Positions 8,089 through 16,787 of a DNA stretch of 64,000 bases are shown one piece after another. The notes beneath the pieces are model-generated. The model did no database searches. It saw only the letters and a program-made list of their open reading frames with translations, and had not been told where the DNA came from. Every line of letters begins with the position of its first letter. The stretch's first letter is position 1. A program made the position numbers and the translations under genes. Where the stretch lies: contig NZ_JAFFZE010000023.1 of the NCBI RefSeq assembly GCF_025165815.1, positions 124,001 through 188,000 of the forward strand, read 5' to 3'. This DNA comes from Actinophytocola gossypii (GTDB lineage: Bacteria; Actinomycetota; Actinomycetes; Mycobacteriales; Pseudonocardiaceae).

Positions 8089-8367
8089 ATGCCCAAGATC
8101 AAGCGCGACCTGATCCGCACCTGGCTCGAGGACCACAACTGGTCGATCGCCCGCCTGGCCAAGGAATGCAGCGCGATCGGCGAGGACACCATCCCCGAAG
8201 GCACCCTGCGCAACGTCGTCAACGGCATCGAGCCGATGCGCCCAGGACGCATCAAGGTCATCTGCAAAGTCCTCGCCAAGTACGGCGACGGCATCCCGTA
8301 CGACCGCCTGATCGCTCCGCAGGTCGGGGAGCCAGGCGCCACAGCGCGTCGATCGGCAGGACCCTGA
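8089..8367 (+). CDS. Small helix-turn-helix protein
   Basis: 92 residues. The segment WSIARLAKECSAIGEDTIPEGTLRNVVNG reads like a lambda-repressor (XRE) type helix-turn-helix with a long turn, followed by a third helix (GRIKVICKVLAKYG) and a short tail. It is likely a DNA-binding protein, perhaps partner of the 99-residue protein directly upstream. The C-terminal ~15 residues are Ala/Arg/Pro-rich and may be read-through from decay of an original end. A prophage or mobile-island origin is possible but no integrase is present. Confidence 0.6.
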   Translation: MPKIKRDLIRTWLEDHNWSIARLAKECSAIGEDTIPEGTLRNVVNGIEPMRPGRIKVICKVLAKYGDGIPYDRLIAPQVGEPGATARRSAGP

Positions 8368-8450
8368 TCTTCCTTGGGCGCAAAGTGCTGGATACGTCGT
8401 TCGCGTATTGCGGGCTAGATTCACCGCGTTTTGTCGAATAGGCACGCTCC

Positions 8451-8598
8451 GTGCATCCTCTCGTGCAGCGGAACGCCGCGTCCAGGGTGGTGCACCTGCT
8501 CAGCTCGTTTCGCGTCGTGCTGCTCGGCGGAGCCAGGCAGACCGGCAAGACGACGCTGGTTCGCGAGCTGATCGAGCTGCCGGGCCGGGCCTCGGTTG
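8451..8598 (+). pseudogene. Truncated ATPase (AAA, DUF4143-type) remnant
   Basis: From the GTG at 8451, about 49 codons encode the N-terminus of a family of ATPases with a DUF4143 tail: RVVLLGGARQTGKTTLVREL contains the Walker A motif G-A-R-Q-T-G-K-T-T. The similarity stops abruptly near 8598, where a pair of 17-bp direct repeats begins, and the rest of the ~400-residue protein is missing. The frame then runs antisense through the SDR gene and is not real. This is a fragment left by deletion or rearrangement. Confidence 0.65.
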
Positions 8599-8602
8599 GT
8601 TG

Positions 8603-8642
8603 GTGGTCATCTGGACGGTATTGCCGTGGTCATCTGGACGGT
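8603..8642. repeat. Two 17-bp direct repeats
   Basis: GTGGTCATCTGGACGGT occurs at 8603-8619 and again at 8626-8642, separated by six bases. The pair lies exactly between the broken ATPase and the end of the SDR gene, so it marks the rearrangement junction. It may be the footprint of a lost mobile element, though no terminal inverted repeats are visible. Confidence 0.7.
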
Positions 8643-9392
8643 TCAGACCAGTTCGAGGCCGCCGTCGAGGGTGAGGGTCTGGCCGGTGAGCCAGGTGGAC
8701 GCCGGATCGGCGAGGTGCAGGATCCAGGTGGCCACCTCTTCGGGTTCGCCGCGGCGGCCCAGGGGGATCTTGTCTGCTTCCTCCTGCTTGATCTGGTCGA
8801 CCACGGCGGCGGACAGTCCGGCGGCGGTGAGGGCTTCGCTCTCGGTGGGGCCGGGGGCCAGTGCGTTGACCCTGATCCGGTCGGGGGCCAGTTCCAGGGC
8901 CCAGCTTCGGGTGAGGTGTTCCAGGGCGCTCTTGCTGGCGGCGTAGTGCGCGGCGTTGGGCAGGGGGCGGTGCCCGTACGTACTGGACACGTTCACGATC
9001 GAACCGCGGGTCCGGCGCAGGTGCGGCAGCGCGGCCGCGGCGAGCAGGCTGGGGGCGGTCACGTTGAGGCTGAACAGCTCGTCGATGCGGGACGCGCTCG
9101 CCTCGGCCAGCGGCATGACAGCGGTGGCGCCGGCGTTGTTCACCAGGACGTCCACCGCTCCCCACCTGTCGACGGCCGCTCGGACGACGGCCTCCGGCGC
9201 GCCGTCGGCACGGAGGTCCGCGGCCAGCACGGCGATGCCCGGGCACTGGCCGGCGGTGGCGTCCAGCGCTTCCCGACGACGACCGACGCCCAGGACGCGC
9301 GCGCCCGCGCGGGCGAAGGCGATCGTGGCGGCGCGGCCGATGCCGGAACCCGCTCCGGTGACGACCACGACGCGGTCGGCGAACTCAGCCAT
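8643..9392 (-). CDS. Short-chain dehydrogenase/reductase
   Basis: 249 residues from the ATG at 9392, which has AAGGGG five bases upstream; a GTG at 9398 is possible. The classical SDR layout is present: the NAD(P)-binding TGAGSGIG (residues ~12-19), NNAG (~89), the catalytic Ser in IVNVSS and the catalytic YxxxK as YAASK, ending in TGQTLTLDGG. The GRR after the second strand favours NADP(H). The substrate is unknown. It is divergently transcribed from an ArsR regulator, sharing a perfect inverted repeat that covers its own ribosome-binding site, so it is probably the main target of that regulator. Confidence 0.92.
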   Translation of the reverse strand: MAEFADRVVVVTGAGSGIGRAATIAFARAGARVLGVGRRREALDATAGQCPGIAVLAADLRADGAPEAVVRAAVDRWGAVDVLVNNAGATAVMPLAEASASRIDELFSLNVTAPSLLAAAALPHLRRTRGSIVNVSSTYGHRPLPNAAHYAASKSALEHLTRSWALELAPDRIRVNALAPGPTESEALTAAGLSAAVVDQIKQEEADKIPLGRRGEPEEVATWILHLADPASTWLTGQTLTLDGGLELV

Positions 9393-9399
9393 GGGCACC

Positions 9400-9432
9400 C
9401 CTTGTTCGATGATCGTAGAACATCGAACAAGG
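9400..9432. promoter_or_regulatory. Perfect 12-bp inverted repeat, operator of the SDR/ArsR pair
   Basis: CCTTGTTCGATG (9400-9411) and CATCGAACAAGG (9421-9432) are exact reverse complements around a 9-bp centre. It fills the whole gap between the divergent SDR and ArsR genes. The outer AAGG/AAGGGG of each arm is also the Shine-Dalgarno sequence of the gene next to it. Almost certainly the ArsR-family operator. Confidence 0.8.
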
Positions 9433-9436
9433 TAAC

Positions 9437-9793
9437 ATGGGCGGCATGAGGCAGGCGCGGCATCCGGACGTCACCGAGCTGACCCTCGTCTCGGTGCTGA
9501 CGGCGCTGAGCGACCCCATCAGGGTCGGGGTGGTCCGGGTGCTGTCCGACGGCCGGGAACGCGGCTGGGGCGAACTGCGGGCGCCGGTGGCGAAGTCGAC
9601 CCTCAGCCATCACCTGCGAGTCCTGCGGGACGCCGGGATCACCCGCACCCGCCAGGAGGGCACGCGGTGTTACGTCACGCTGCGCCGGGACGATGTCGAG
9701 GCGCGGTTTCCCGGGCTGCTCGACGTGGTGCTGGCCGCGGCCCACGCGGACGACGTCGGGCGGCAGGTGGAACTGGGCGCCGGCGCTTCCTAG
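9437..9793 (+). CDS. ArsR-type winged-helix regulator
   Basis: 118 residues. The winged helix runs from LTALSDPIRVGVVRVL (helix 1-2) through STLSHHLRVLRDAGITRTRQEG (recognition helix and wing; residues ~53-75). It lacks the paired Cys of metal-sensing ArsR proteins, so it more likely senses an organic ligand or redox state. AAGG four bases before the ATG at 9437 is part of the operator arm. It represses itself and the SDR (inference from layout). The last codons overlap a strong hairpin that serves as terminator for this gene and the convergent gcvP. Confidence 0.88.
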   Translation: MGGMRQARHPDVTELTLVSVLTALSDPIRVGVVRVLSDGRERGWGELRAPVAKSTLSHHLRVLRDAGITRTRQEGTRCYVTLRRDDVEARFPGLLDVVLAAAHADDVGRQVELGAGAS

Positions 9794-9807
9794 CGACGCC
9801 GGCGCCC
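9775..9807. terminator. Bidirectional terminator hairpin
   Basis: GGGCGCCGGCG (9775-9785) and CGCCGGCGCCC (9797-9807) form a perfect 11-bp stem with an 11-base loop, placed between the convergent arsR and gcvP stops. There is no U-tract, as is usual in actinomycetes. Confidence 0.7.
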
Positions 9808-9815
9808 GGAGCGGG

Positions 9816-12689
<2,874 letters not shown>

Positions 12690-12759
12690 GGGTCGCCTCC
12701 GGGAGGGTGTGGGCAGAGCGGTTTCCGGCCCTCCCCCTCTGTCCCCGCACGCTACCGCG

Positions 12760-12935
12760 CGCGCCTGAGAGCTTCGTCCACGCGAGGTGGACTTTCACCT
12801 TCGGCGGGGTGGATTCCCACCCGCTTTCCAGAGGCGTCTCGCCCGTGCGGTTCGGGTGCCTGAGAGGTTCCGGGGAGGAGTTGCTCCTTCGGCGCCGAGC
12901 GTGCCGTCGCCAGCGGCTCGGTCTCTCCCGCGCGG
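12760..12935 (-). ncRNA. Tandem glycine riboswitch
   Basis: Read on the minus strand, the leader of gcvP contains two aptamers. Aptamer 1 (about 12935 to 12857) starts GCGGGAGAGACC and holds GCCGAAGGAGCAA and CTCTCAGGCA. Aptamer 2 (about 12845 to 12760) holds CCGCCGAAGGTGAAAG and ends GCTCTCAGGC. These are the conserved blocks of the gcvT/glycine RNA, which binds glycine and usually turns expression on. Between it and the ATG lie an alternative stem (CAGAG/CTCTG) and CCTCC facing the GGAGG ribosome site, suggesting control of translation (inference). The element begins ~25 nt after the upstream regulator's stop. Confidence 0.92.
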
Positions 12936-12959
12936 GATCAGCGACGTTCGTGCGTGAGC

Positions 12960-13526
12960 TTACCCCGCGTTGCGTGCCTTGCGGCGCGCGGTCAGTTCGT
13001 CCTCGGTGACCGGTTCGACCACACCGCCGTCGGCGCGCTCCGCCGGGAACTCGTGGATCGTCCCGTTGATCTCCTGCATGGCGCCGGAGACGGCGATGCC
13101 GAACACGCCCTGGCCGCCCTGCAGCAGGTCGACGATCTCCTCTGGTGAGGTGCACTCGTAGACCGTGGTGCCGTCGCTGAACAGGGTGATCCTGGCCAGG
13201 TCCCGGACGCCGCGACGGCGCAGGTGGTCGACCGCGACCCGGATGTTCTGCAGCGAGACCCCGGTGTCCAGCAGCCGCTTGACCACCTTGAGCACCAGGA
13301 TGTCCTTGAACGAGTACAGCCGCTGCGAGCCCGAACCGTGCGCGCTGCGGATGCTCGGTGCGACCAGCCCGGTGCGGGCCCAGTAGTCCAGCTGGCGGTA
13401 GGTGATGCCGGCGATCTGACACGCGGCGGTGCCGCGGTAGCCGACAAGCTCGTCGGGCGCCGACTCGTCAGGGAAGAGCTCTCCCTGCTCACCGGTGACG
13501 GCCTCGACGGGACCTTCCTCGACCAC
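12960..13526 (-). CDS. MerR-family regulator, Rv1830 (ResR/McdR)-like
   Basis: 188 residues from a GTG at 13526. The MerR winged helix is at ~28-100: GYRGTAACQIAGITYRQLDYW (the YRGTAAC variant), then SQRLYSFKDILVLKVVKRLLDTGVSLQ. The C-terminal part (PEEIVDLLQGGQGVFGIAV) is conserved in the Rv1830 group. In mycobacteria this protein influences cell division and antibiotic resilience. The order gcvP - this gene - nuclease - MerR - garA - gcvH is the same as in mycobacteria, which supports orthology. A 9-bp inverted repeat 36-68 bp upstream is a candidate autoregulatory site. Confidence 0.88.
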   Translation of the reverse strand: MVEEGPVEAVTGEQGELFPDESAPDELVGYRGTAACQIAGITYRQLDYWARTGLVAPSIRSAHGSGSQRLYSFKDILVLKVVKRLLDTGVSLQNIRVAVDHLRRRGVRDLARITLFSDGTTVYECTSPEEIVDLLQGGQGVFGIAVSGAMQEINGTIHEFPAERADGGVVEPVTEDELTARRKARNAG

Positions 13527-13561
13527 GCCTGCCTCCGCTCTCCAACTGCCCGCGAGTAACC

Positions 13562-13594
13562 CGCGAGGGTCGGGGAGTAAATGACACCCTCGCG
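13562..13594. promoter_or_regulatory. 9-bp inverted repeat upstream of the MerR gene
   Basis: CGCGAGGGT (13562-13570) and ACCCTCGCG (13586-13594) are perfect complements around a 15-bp centre that holds an AT-rich TTTACT-like -10 sequence on the minus strand. A second TTACTC copy lies just downstream at about 13553-13558. Likely promoter/operator of the Rv1830-like regulator. Confidence 0.5.
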
Positions 13595-13710
13595 ATTCGC
13601 TCAGCTTCGACGGTAGGTCGGGCGGGGGTGGTGGTCAACGCGACGCGCGGGGACGCCGCTCACCAACCACCTGAACTGAAGGAAAGCCGCTCACCGGACC
13701 AACAGAACCC

Positions 13711-13801
13711 CAGGGGACCGTGACGCAACGCGACCACTACCCACGCTGGGTCCACCACCAGCGCCGGAACGCAACCACCGCATAAAAATCCGGGGAGGCG
13801 G
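13711..13801. repeat. Dispersed ~91-bp intergenic repeat, copy A
   Basis: This block shares conserved boxes with a second copy at 31110-31202: cAGGGGAxCGTGACGCAAC at the 5' end, CCAC and AACGCxACCA in the middle, and AAAAATCCGGxGAGGCGG at the 3' end, with near-identical spacing (91 and 93 bp) and divergent sequence between. Here its 3' end abuts the stop of the bifunctional nuclease gene. Function unknown. Confidence 0.6.
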
Positions 13802-14275
13802 CTATGTGTCGGCGCCGCGGAAGTCTTCTGGGGAGACCGAGTCGAGGAACTCGCGGAACTTCTCGACCTCGTCCTCCTGCTCGTCCGGGATGATCAGGCC
13901 GGCTTCCTGCAGGACGGAGTCCTCGGCGTGGATCGGCACGCCGATGCGCAGCGCCAGGGCCACCGAGTCGCTCGGCCTGGCCGAGACCCGCACGTCGCCG
14001 TCGAACACCAGCTCCGCGAAGAAGGTGCCTTCCCGCAGGTCGGTGATGCGGACCTGCTCCAGGTCGCGACCGAGTGCTCCGATCACGTCCTTGAGCAGGT
14101 CGTGGGTCAACGGACGGGCCGGTCGGACACCCTGCTGTTCCAGGGCGATCGCGGTGGCCTCCACCGAGCCGATCCAGATGGGGAGGTAGCGCTCACCGTC
14201 GGTCTCGCGCAGCAGCAGGATCGGTTGGTTCGCGGGTAGTTCCACCCGCACGCCCACGACGCGCATCTCGCTCAT
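13802..14275 (-). CDS. Bifunctional nuclease family protein (DUF151)
   Basis: 157 residues from the ATG at 14275, which has GGGAGG eight to nine bases upstream. The family core is clear: PILLLRETDGERYLPIWIG (residues ~17-35), EATAIALEQQG, RPLTHDLL and the SVALALRIGVPI block near the C-terminus. Plant and bacterial relatives cut RNA and single-stranded DNA in vitro; the mycobacterial orthologue is Rv1829. It lies between two MerR regulators in a conserved cluster and is probably co-transcribed with the Rv1830-like gene or separated from it by the 91-bp repeat. Confidence 0.9.
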   Translation of the reverse strand: MSEMRVVGVRVELPANQPILLLRETDGERYLPIWIGSVEATAIALEQQGVRPARPLTHDLLKDVIGALGRDLEQVRITDLREGTFFAELVFDGDVRVSARPSDSVALALRIGVPIHAEDSVLQEAGLIIPDEQEDEVEKFREFLDSVSPEDFRGADT

Positions 14276-14444
14276 CGGGTTCGCCTCCCTTCGCTCGCTC
14301 AGCGAGGACACCCCACCTTCGAGCATCGCTCATCGCTGGCCTCGACGCTACCCGCCATCCGGTCCCGATGCTCGTGCAATCCGGTAGCGATCCGCGTCAC
14401 GATGCGAAAACACCTCGTTACGGACCAGACGGCTGACCGACACC

Positions 14445-15152
14445 TTACCGCCCCGGAATCCGGCGCAATCCGGCCTTCACGAGCAGCGTGTGCAGCCCTA
14501 CCGACAGCGACGCCAGCTCGTGGGCCGCCTCGTCCGCGCGGCGCCTGGCGTCCTCGCCGTGCTGGCGGACCATCGGCGCGAGGACCTGCTCGAGCAGGCC
14601 GACCTCGCGGTCCGCCGCGGCCCGGAACGCGCGCAGGTGGCGGGGCTCGATGCCGTAGCCGGCGAACTCCTTGGCCGTCCGCGCGACCTCGGCGGAGTCG
14701 GTGTCGTAGAAGCCGTCCGGGCCAGGGCGGACCAGCCCGTACTGTTCGAGCTCGGCGAGGGTGGCCGCGTCGATGTCGGCCTGGTCGAGCAGCTCCTCGC
14801 GGGTGAGCCGGCGAGCGGGCTCGTCGGCGAACTCGGTCGGGCTCGGCACGCAGGTCAGGGCCGGCCGGGCCGGCGGCTCGGACTCGCCTCGGTCGGCGGC
14901 GTCGAGCTGCTCCCGGATCACCTTCAGCGGGAGGTAGTGGTCGCGCTGCGCGGCCAGGACGAACCGCAGCCTGGCCACGTCGGCCTGGGTGAACTGGCGG
15001 TAGCCGGACGCCGTGCGGGCCGGCCGGACCAGGCCTTCCGACTCGAGGAAGCGGATCTTGGAGATGGTGACGTCCGGGAACTCGGAACGAAGCCGGCCGA
15101 GCACGGCTCCGATGCTCAGCCCCTCACCCCGTGGCCGACCCGCAGCCGTCAC
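14445..15152 (-). CDS. ftsR: MerR-family regulator FtsR (Rv1828-like)
   Basis: 235 residues. The MerR DNA-binding head is at ~11-85 (LSIGAVLGRLRSEFPDVTISKIRFLE, then GYRQFTQADVARLRFVLAAQRD), followed by a long effector half with LTREELLDQADIDAATLAELEQYGLV, which resembles a second winged helix. That two-part layout is typical of the Rv1828/FtsR group; the corynebacterial protein activates ftsZ. It follows garA with only 21 bp between, so the two are co-transcribed. Its own target promoters cannot be seen in this window. Confidence 0.85.
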   Translation of the reverse strand: MTAAGRPRGEGLSIGAVLGRLRSEFPDVTISKIRFLESEGLVRPARTASGYRQFTQADVARLRFVLAAQRDHYLPLKVIREQLDAADRGESEPPARPALTCVPSPTEFADEPARRLTREELLDQADIDAATLAELEQYGLVRPGPDGFYDTDSAEVARTAKEFAGYGIEPRHLRAFRAAADREVGLLEQVLAPMVRQHGEDARRRADEAAHELASLSVGLHTLLVKAGLRRIPGR

Positions 15153-15173
15153 GCCCGACTCCCCCCGAAGGTC

Positions 15174-15620
15174 TCAGGAGGCGTTCGGGCCGGTCAGGAA
15201 GACCAGACGGAACTTGCCGATCTGCACCTCGTCGCCGCCCGCGAGGACGGCCTGGTCGACCGGCTCCCGGTTGACGTAGGTGCCGTTCAGGCTGCCGACG
15301 TCGATGACGACGAACTCGCCGCCCTCGCGCCGGAACTCCGCGTGCCGGCGGGAGACGGTGACGTCGTCGAGGAAGATGTCACTGTCCGGGTGTCGGCCGG
15401 CGCTGGTGGTGTCCCGGTCGAGCAGGAAGCGCGAGCCCGCGTTGGGGCCGCGCTTGACCACCAGCAGCGCCGATCCGGCCGGCAGCGCGTCGACGCCGGC
15501 GACCGCCGGCTCCGGCGCGGGGGCGCTCTGCTCCGACTCGGCGAGGAAGTCTGCCCGGAAGACCGAGGTCCGCTCCGGAGACTGCTCCGGCGGGACGCCG
15601 GGCCCGTCGTTGGTGCTCAC
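15174..15620 (-). CDS. garA: FHA-domain metabolic regulator GarA
   Basis: 148 residues. A short N-terminal tail with the phospho-switch motif ERTSVFRADFL (Thr18) precedes an FHA domain (~70-125) with GRHPDSDIFLDD, SRRHAEF and GSLNGTYVN. In mycobacteria, GarA binds and inhibits 2-oxoglutarate dehydrogenase and glutamate dehydrogenase; phosphorylation of the tail by PknB or PknG makes the FHA domain bind its own tail and releases the enzymes. The mycobacterial motif is ETTS; here the first Thr is Arg17, so only one phospho-acceptor remains. Confidence 0.95.
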   Translation of the reverse strand: MSTNDGPGVPPEQSPERTSVFRADFLAESEQSAPAPEPAVAGVDALPAGSALLVVKRGPNAGSRFLLDRDTTSAGRHPDSDIFLDDVTVSRRHAEFRREGGEFVVIDVGSLNGTYVNREPVDQAVLAGGDEVQIGKFRLVFLTGPNAS

Positions 15621-15701
15621 CTGAGCTCTCCTCCTGCTGGTGCTGACTCCTACGGTGCAAACGTACCGTGCGCGATCAGCAGGCTGGACGGTGACTCCCC
15701 G

Positions 15702-16085
15702 TCAGTCGTTCTGGGTCAGCTCCTGGTAGGCCTTCGCGTCGAGCAGGGCGTCGAGCGCGTTCGGGTCGCTGGGGGTCAGCTCGACGATCCAGCCCTCGCC
15801 GTACGGCTCGCTGTTGATCAGCTCGGGGGTGTCGTCCAGGGCGTTGTTGACGGCGGTGATCTCCCCCGCGACCGGCGCGAAGATCTCCGAGACGCTCTTG
15901 GTCGACTCGACCTCGCCGATCGGGTCGCCGGCGTTCACCGTGCGCCCGACCTCGGGCAGTTCGACGAAGACGACGTCGCCGAGCTGGCCCTGCGCGTAGT
16001 CGGTGATGCCGAGGCGCACGGTCTCGGCCTGGGCGGCCAGCCACTCGTGCTCTTCGGTGTACTTGAGGTCCTCCGGCGTCGTCAC
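15702..16085 (-). CDS. gcvH: Glycine cleavage system H protein
   Basis: 127 residues from the GTG at 16085, preferred because AGGA lies about seven bases upstream and the N-terminus then matches the family (MTTPEDLKYTEEHEW). A GTG at 16100, overlapping the previous stop, is possible. The lipoyl-lysine motif GEVESTKSVSEIFAP is intact (Lys ~60), as are GITDYAQGQLGDVVFVELP and the C-terminal YGEGWIVEL. The protein shuttles the aminomethyl group between GcvP and GcvT. It is 80 bp upstream of garA on the same strand. Confidence 0.95.
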   Translation of the reverse strand: MTTPEDLKYTEEHEWLAAQAETVRLGITDYAQGQLGDVVFVELPEVGRTVNAGDPIGEVESTKSVSEIFAPVAGEITAVNNALDDTPELINSEPYGEGWIVELTPSDPNALDALLDAKAYQELTQND

Positions 16086-16096
16086 TGGTCCGTCCT

Positions 16097-16735
16097 TCAC
16101 GCTCTGCCCGATGTGTCGGCGGTGAGCTTAGATGCAGATCCCAACGCGGCGCGCGTCTGGACCAGGTAGAGCAGGCCGGACCAGACGAACAGGGCGCCGC
16201 CCCAGATGGCGAAGGCGTAGGCGACCGGGCGGGCGATGGTGGCGAAGTCCGAGCCGCCCTGGGCGAGCAGCAGCAGGGGCATGGCGTAGAGCAGGTTGAA
16301 GGTGGCCGCCTTGCCGATGTAGGTGACCTCCGGGGTGCCGAACCCACGCCGGCCGAGCAGCCAGATGCACACGCCGACCATCAGGTCCCGGCCGACGAGG
16401 ATCGCCGCGATCCACCACGGGATGATGTCGCGCACGACGAACGCGACCACCGTGGCCAGCGTGTAGAGCCGGTCGGCGGCGGGGTCGAGCACGGCGCCGT
16501 AGCGGCTGGTCTGGTCGAACAGGCGGGCGATCTTGCCGTCGGCCCAGTCGGAGACGCCGGCGTAGACCAGGATCGCGAGCGCCCAGCCGTCGGCCTTCGG
16601 GCCGAGCAGCAGCCAGAGGAACACCGGGACCAGCGCGAGCCGGATGACGCTCAGCAGGTTGGGGACGGTCCACAGCCGGTCGGGCAGTTCCTCGACGTCG
16701 TCGGTCGCCGCCGGCCGCACACGCTCCTCCACCAT
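16097..16735 (-). CDS. CDP-alcohol phosphatidyltransferase (PgsA2-like)
   Basis: 212 residues. The family signature D-x2-D-G-x2-A-R-x8-G-x3-D-x3-D is complete (from SDWADGKIAR, residues ~62-90), with five to six membrane helices around it. It transfers a phosphatidyl group from CDP-diacylglycerol to an alcohol; glycerol-3-phosphate (PgsA) or phosphatidylglycerol (cardiolipin synthase type) are both possible acceptors. It corresponds in position to Rv1822 of mycobacteria. The stop overlaps a possible gcvH start. Confidence 0.9.
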   Translation of the reverse strand: MVEERVRPAATDDVEELPDRLWTVPNLLSVIRLALVPVFLWLLLGPKADGWALAILVYAGVSDWADGKIARLFDQTSRYGAVLDPAADRLYTLATVVAFVVRDIIPWWIAAILVGRDLMVGVCIWLLGRRGFGTPEVTYIGKAATFNLLYAMPLLLLAQGGSDFATIARPVAYAFAIWGGALFVWSGLLYLVQTRAALGSASKLTADTSGRA

Positions 16736-16787
16736 GCCCGCGAGACTAGCCGTCCGCCAGTGCGATGGAGGGGGCCTTCAGCGCACT

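Noticed and set aside
8603-8642. Insertion sequence between the broken ATPase and the SDR gene
   Set aside because: Only a short direct repeat is present; no transposase fragment or terminal inverted repeats.
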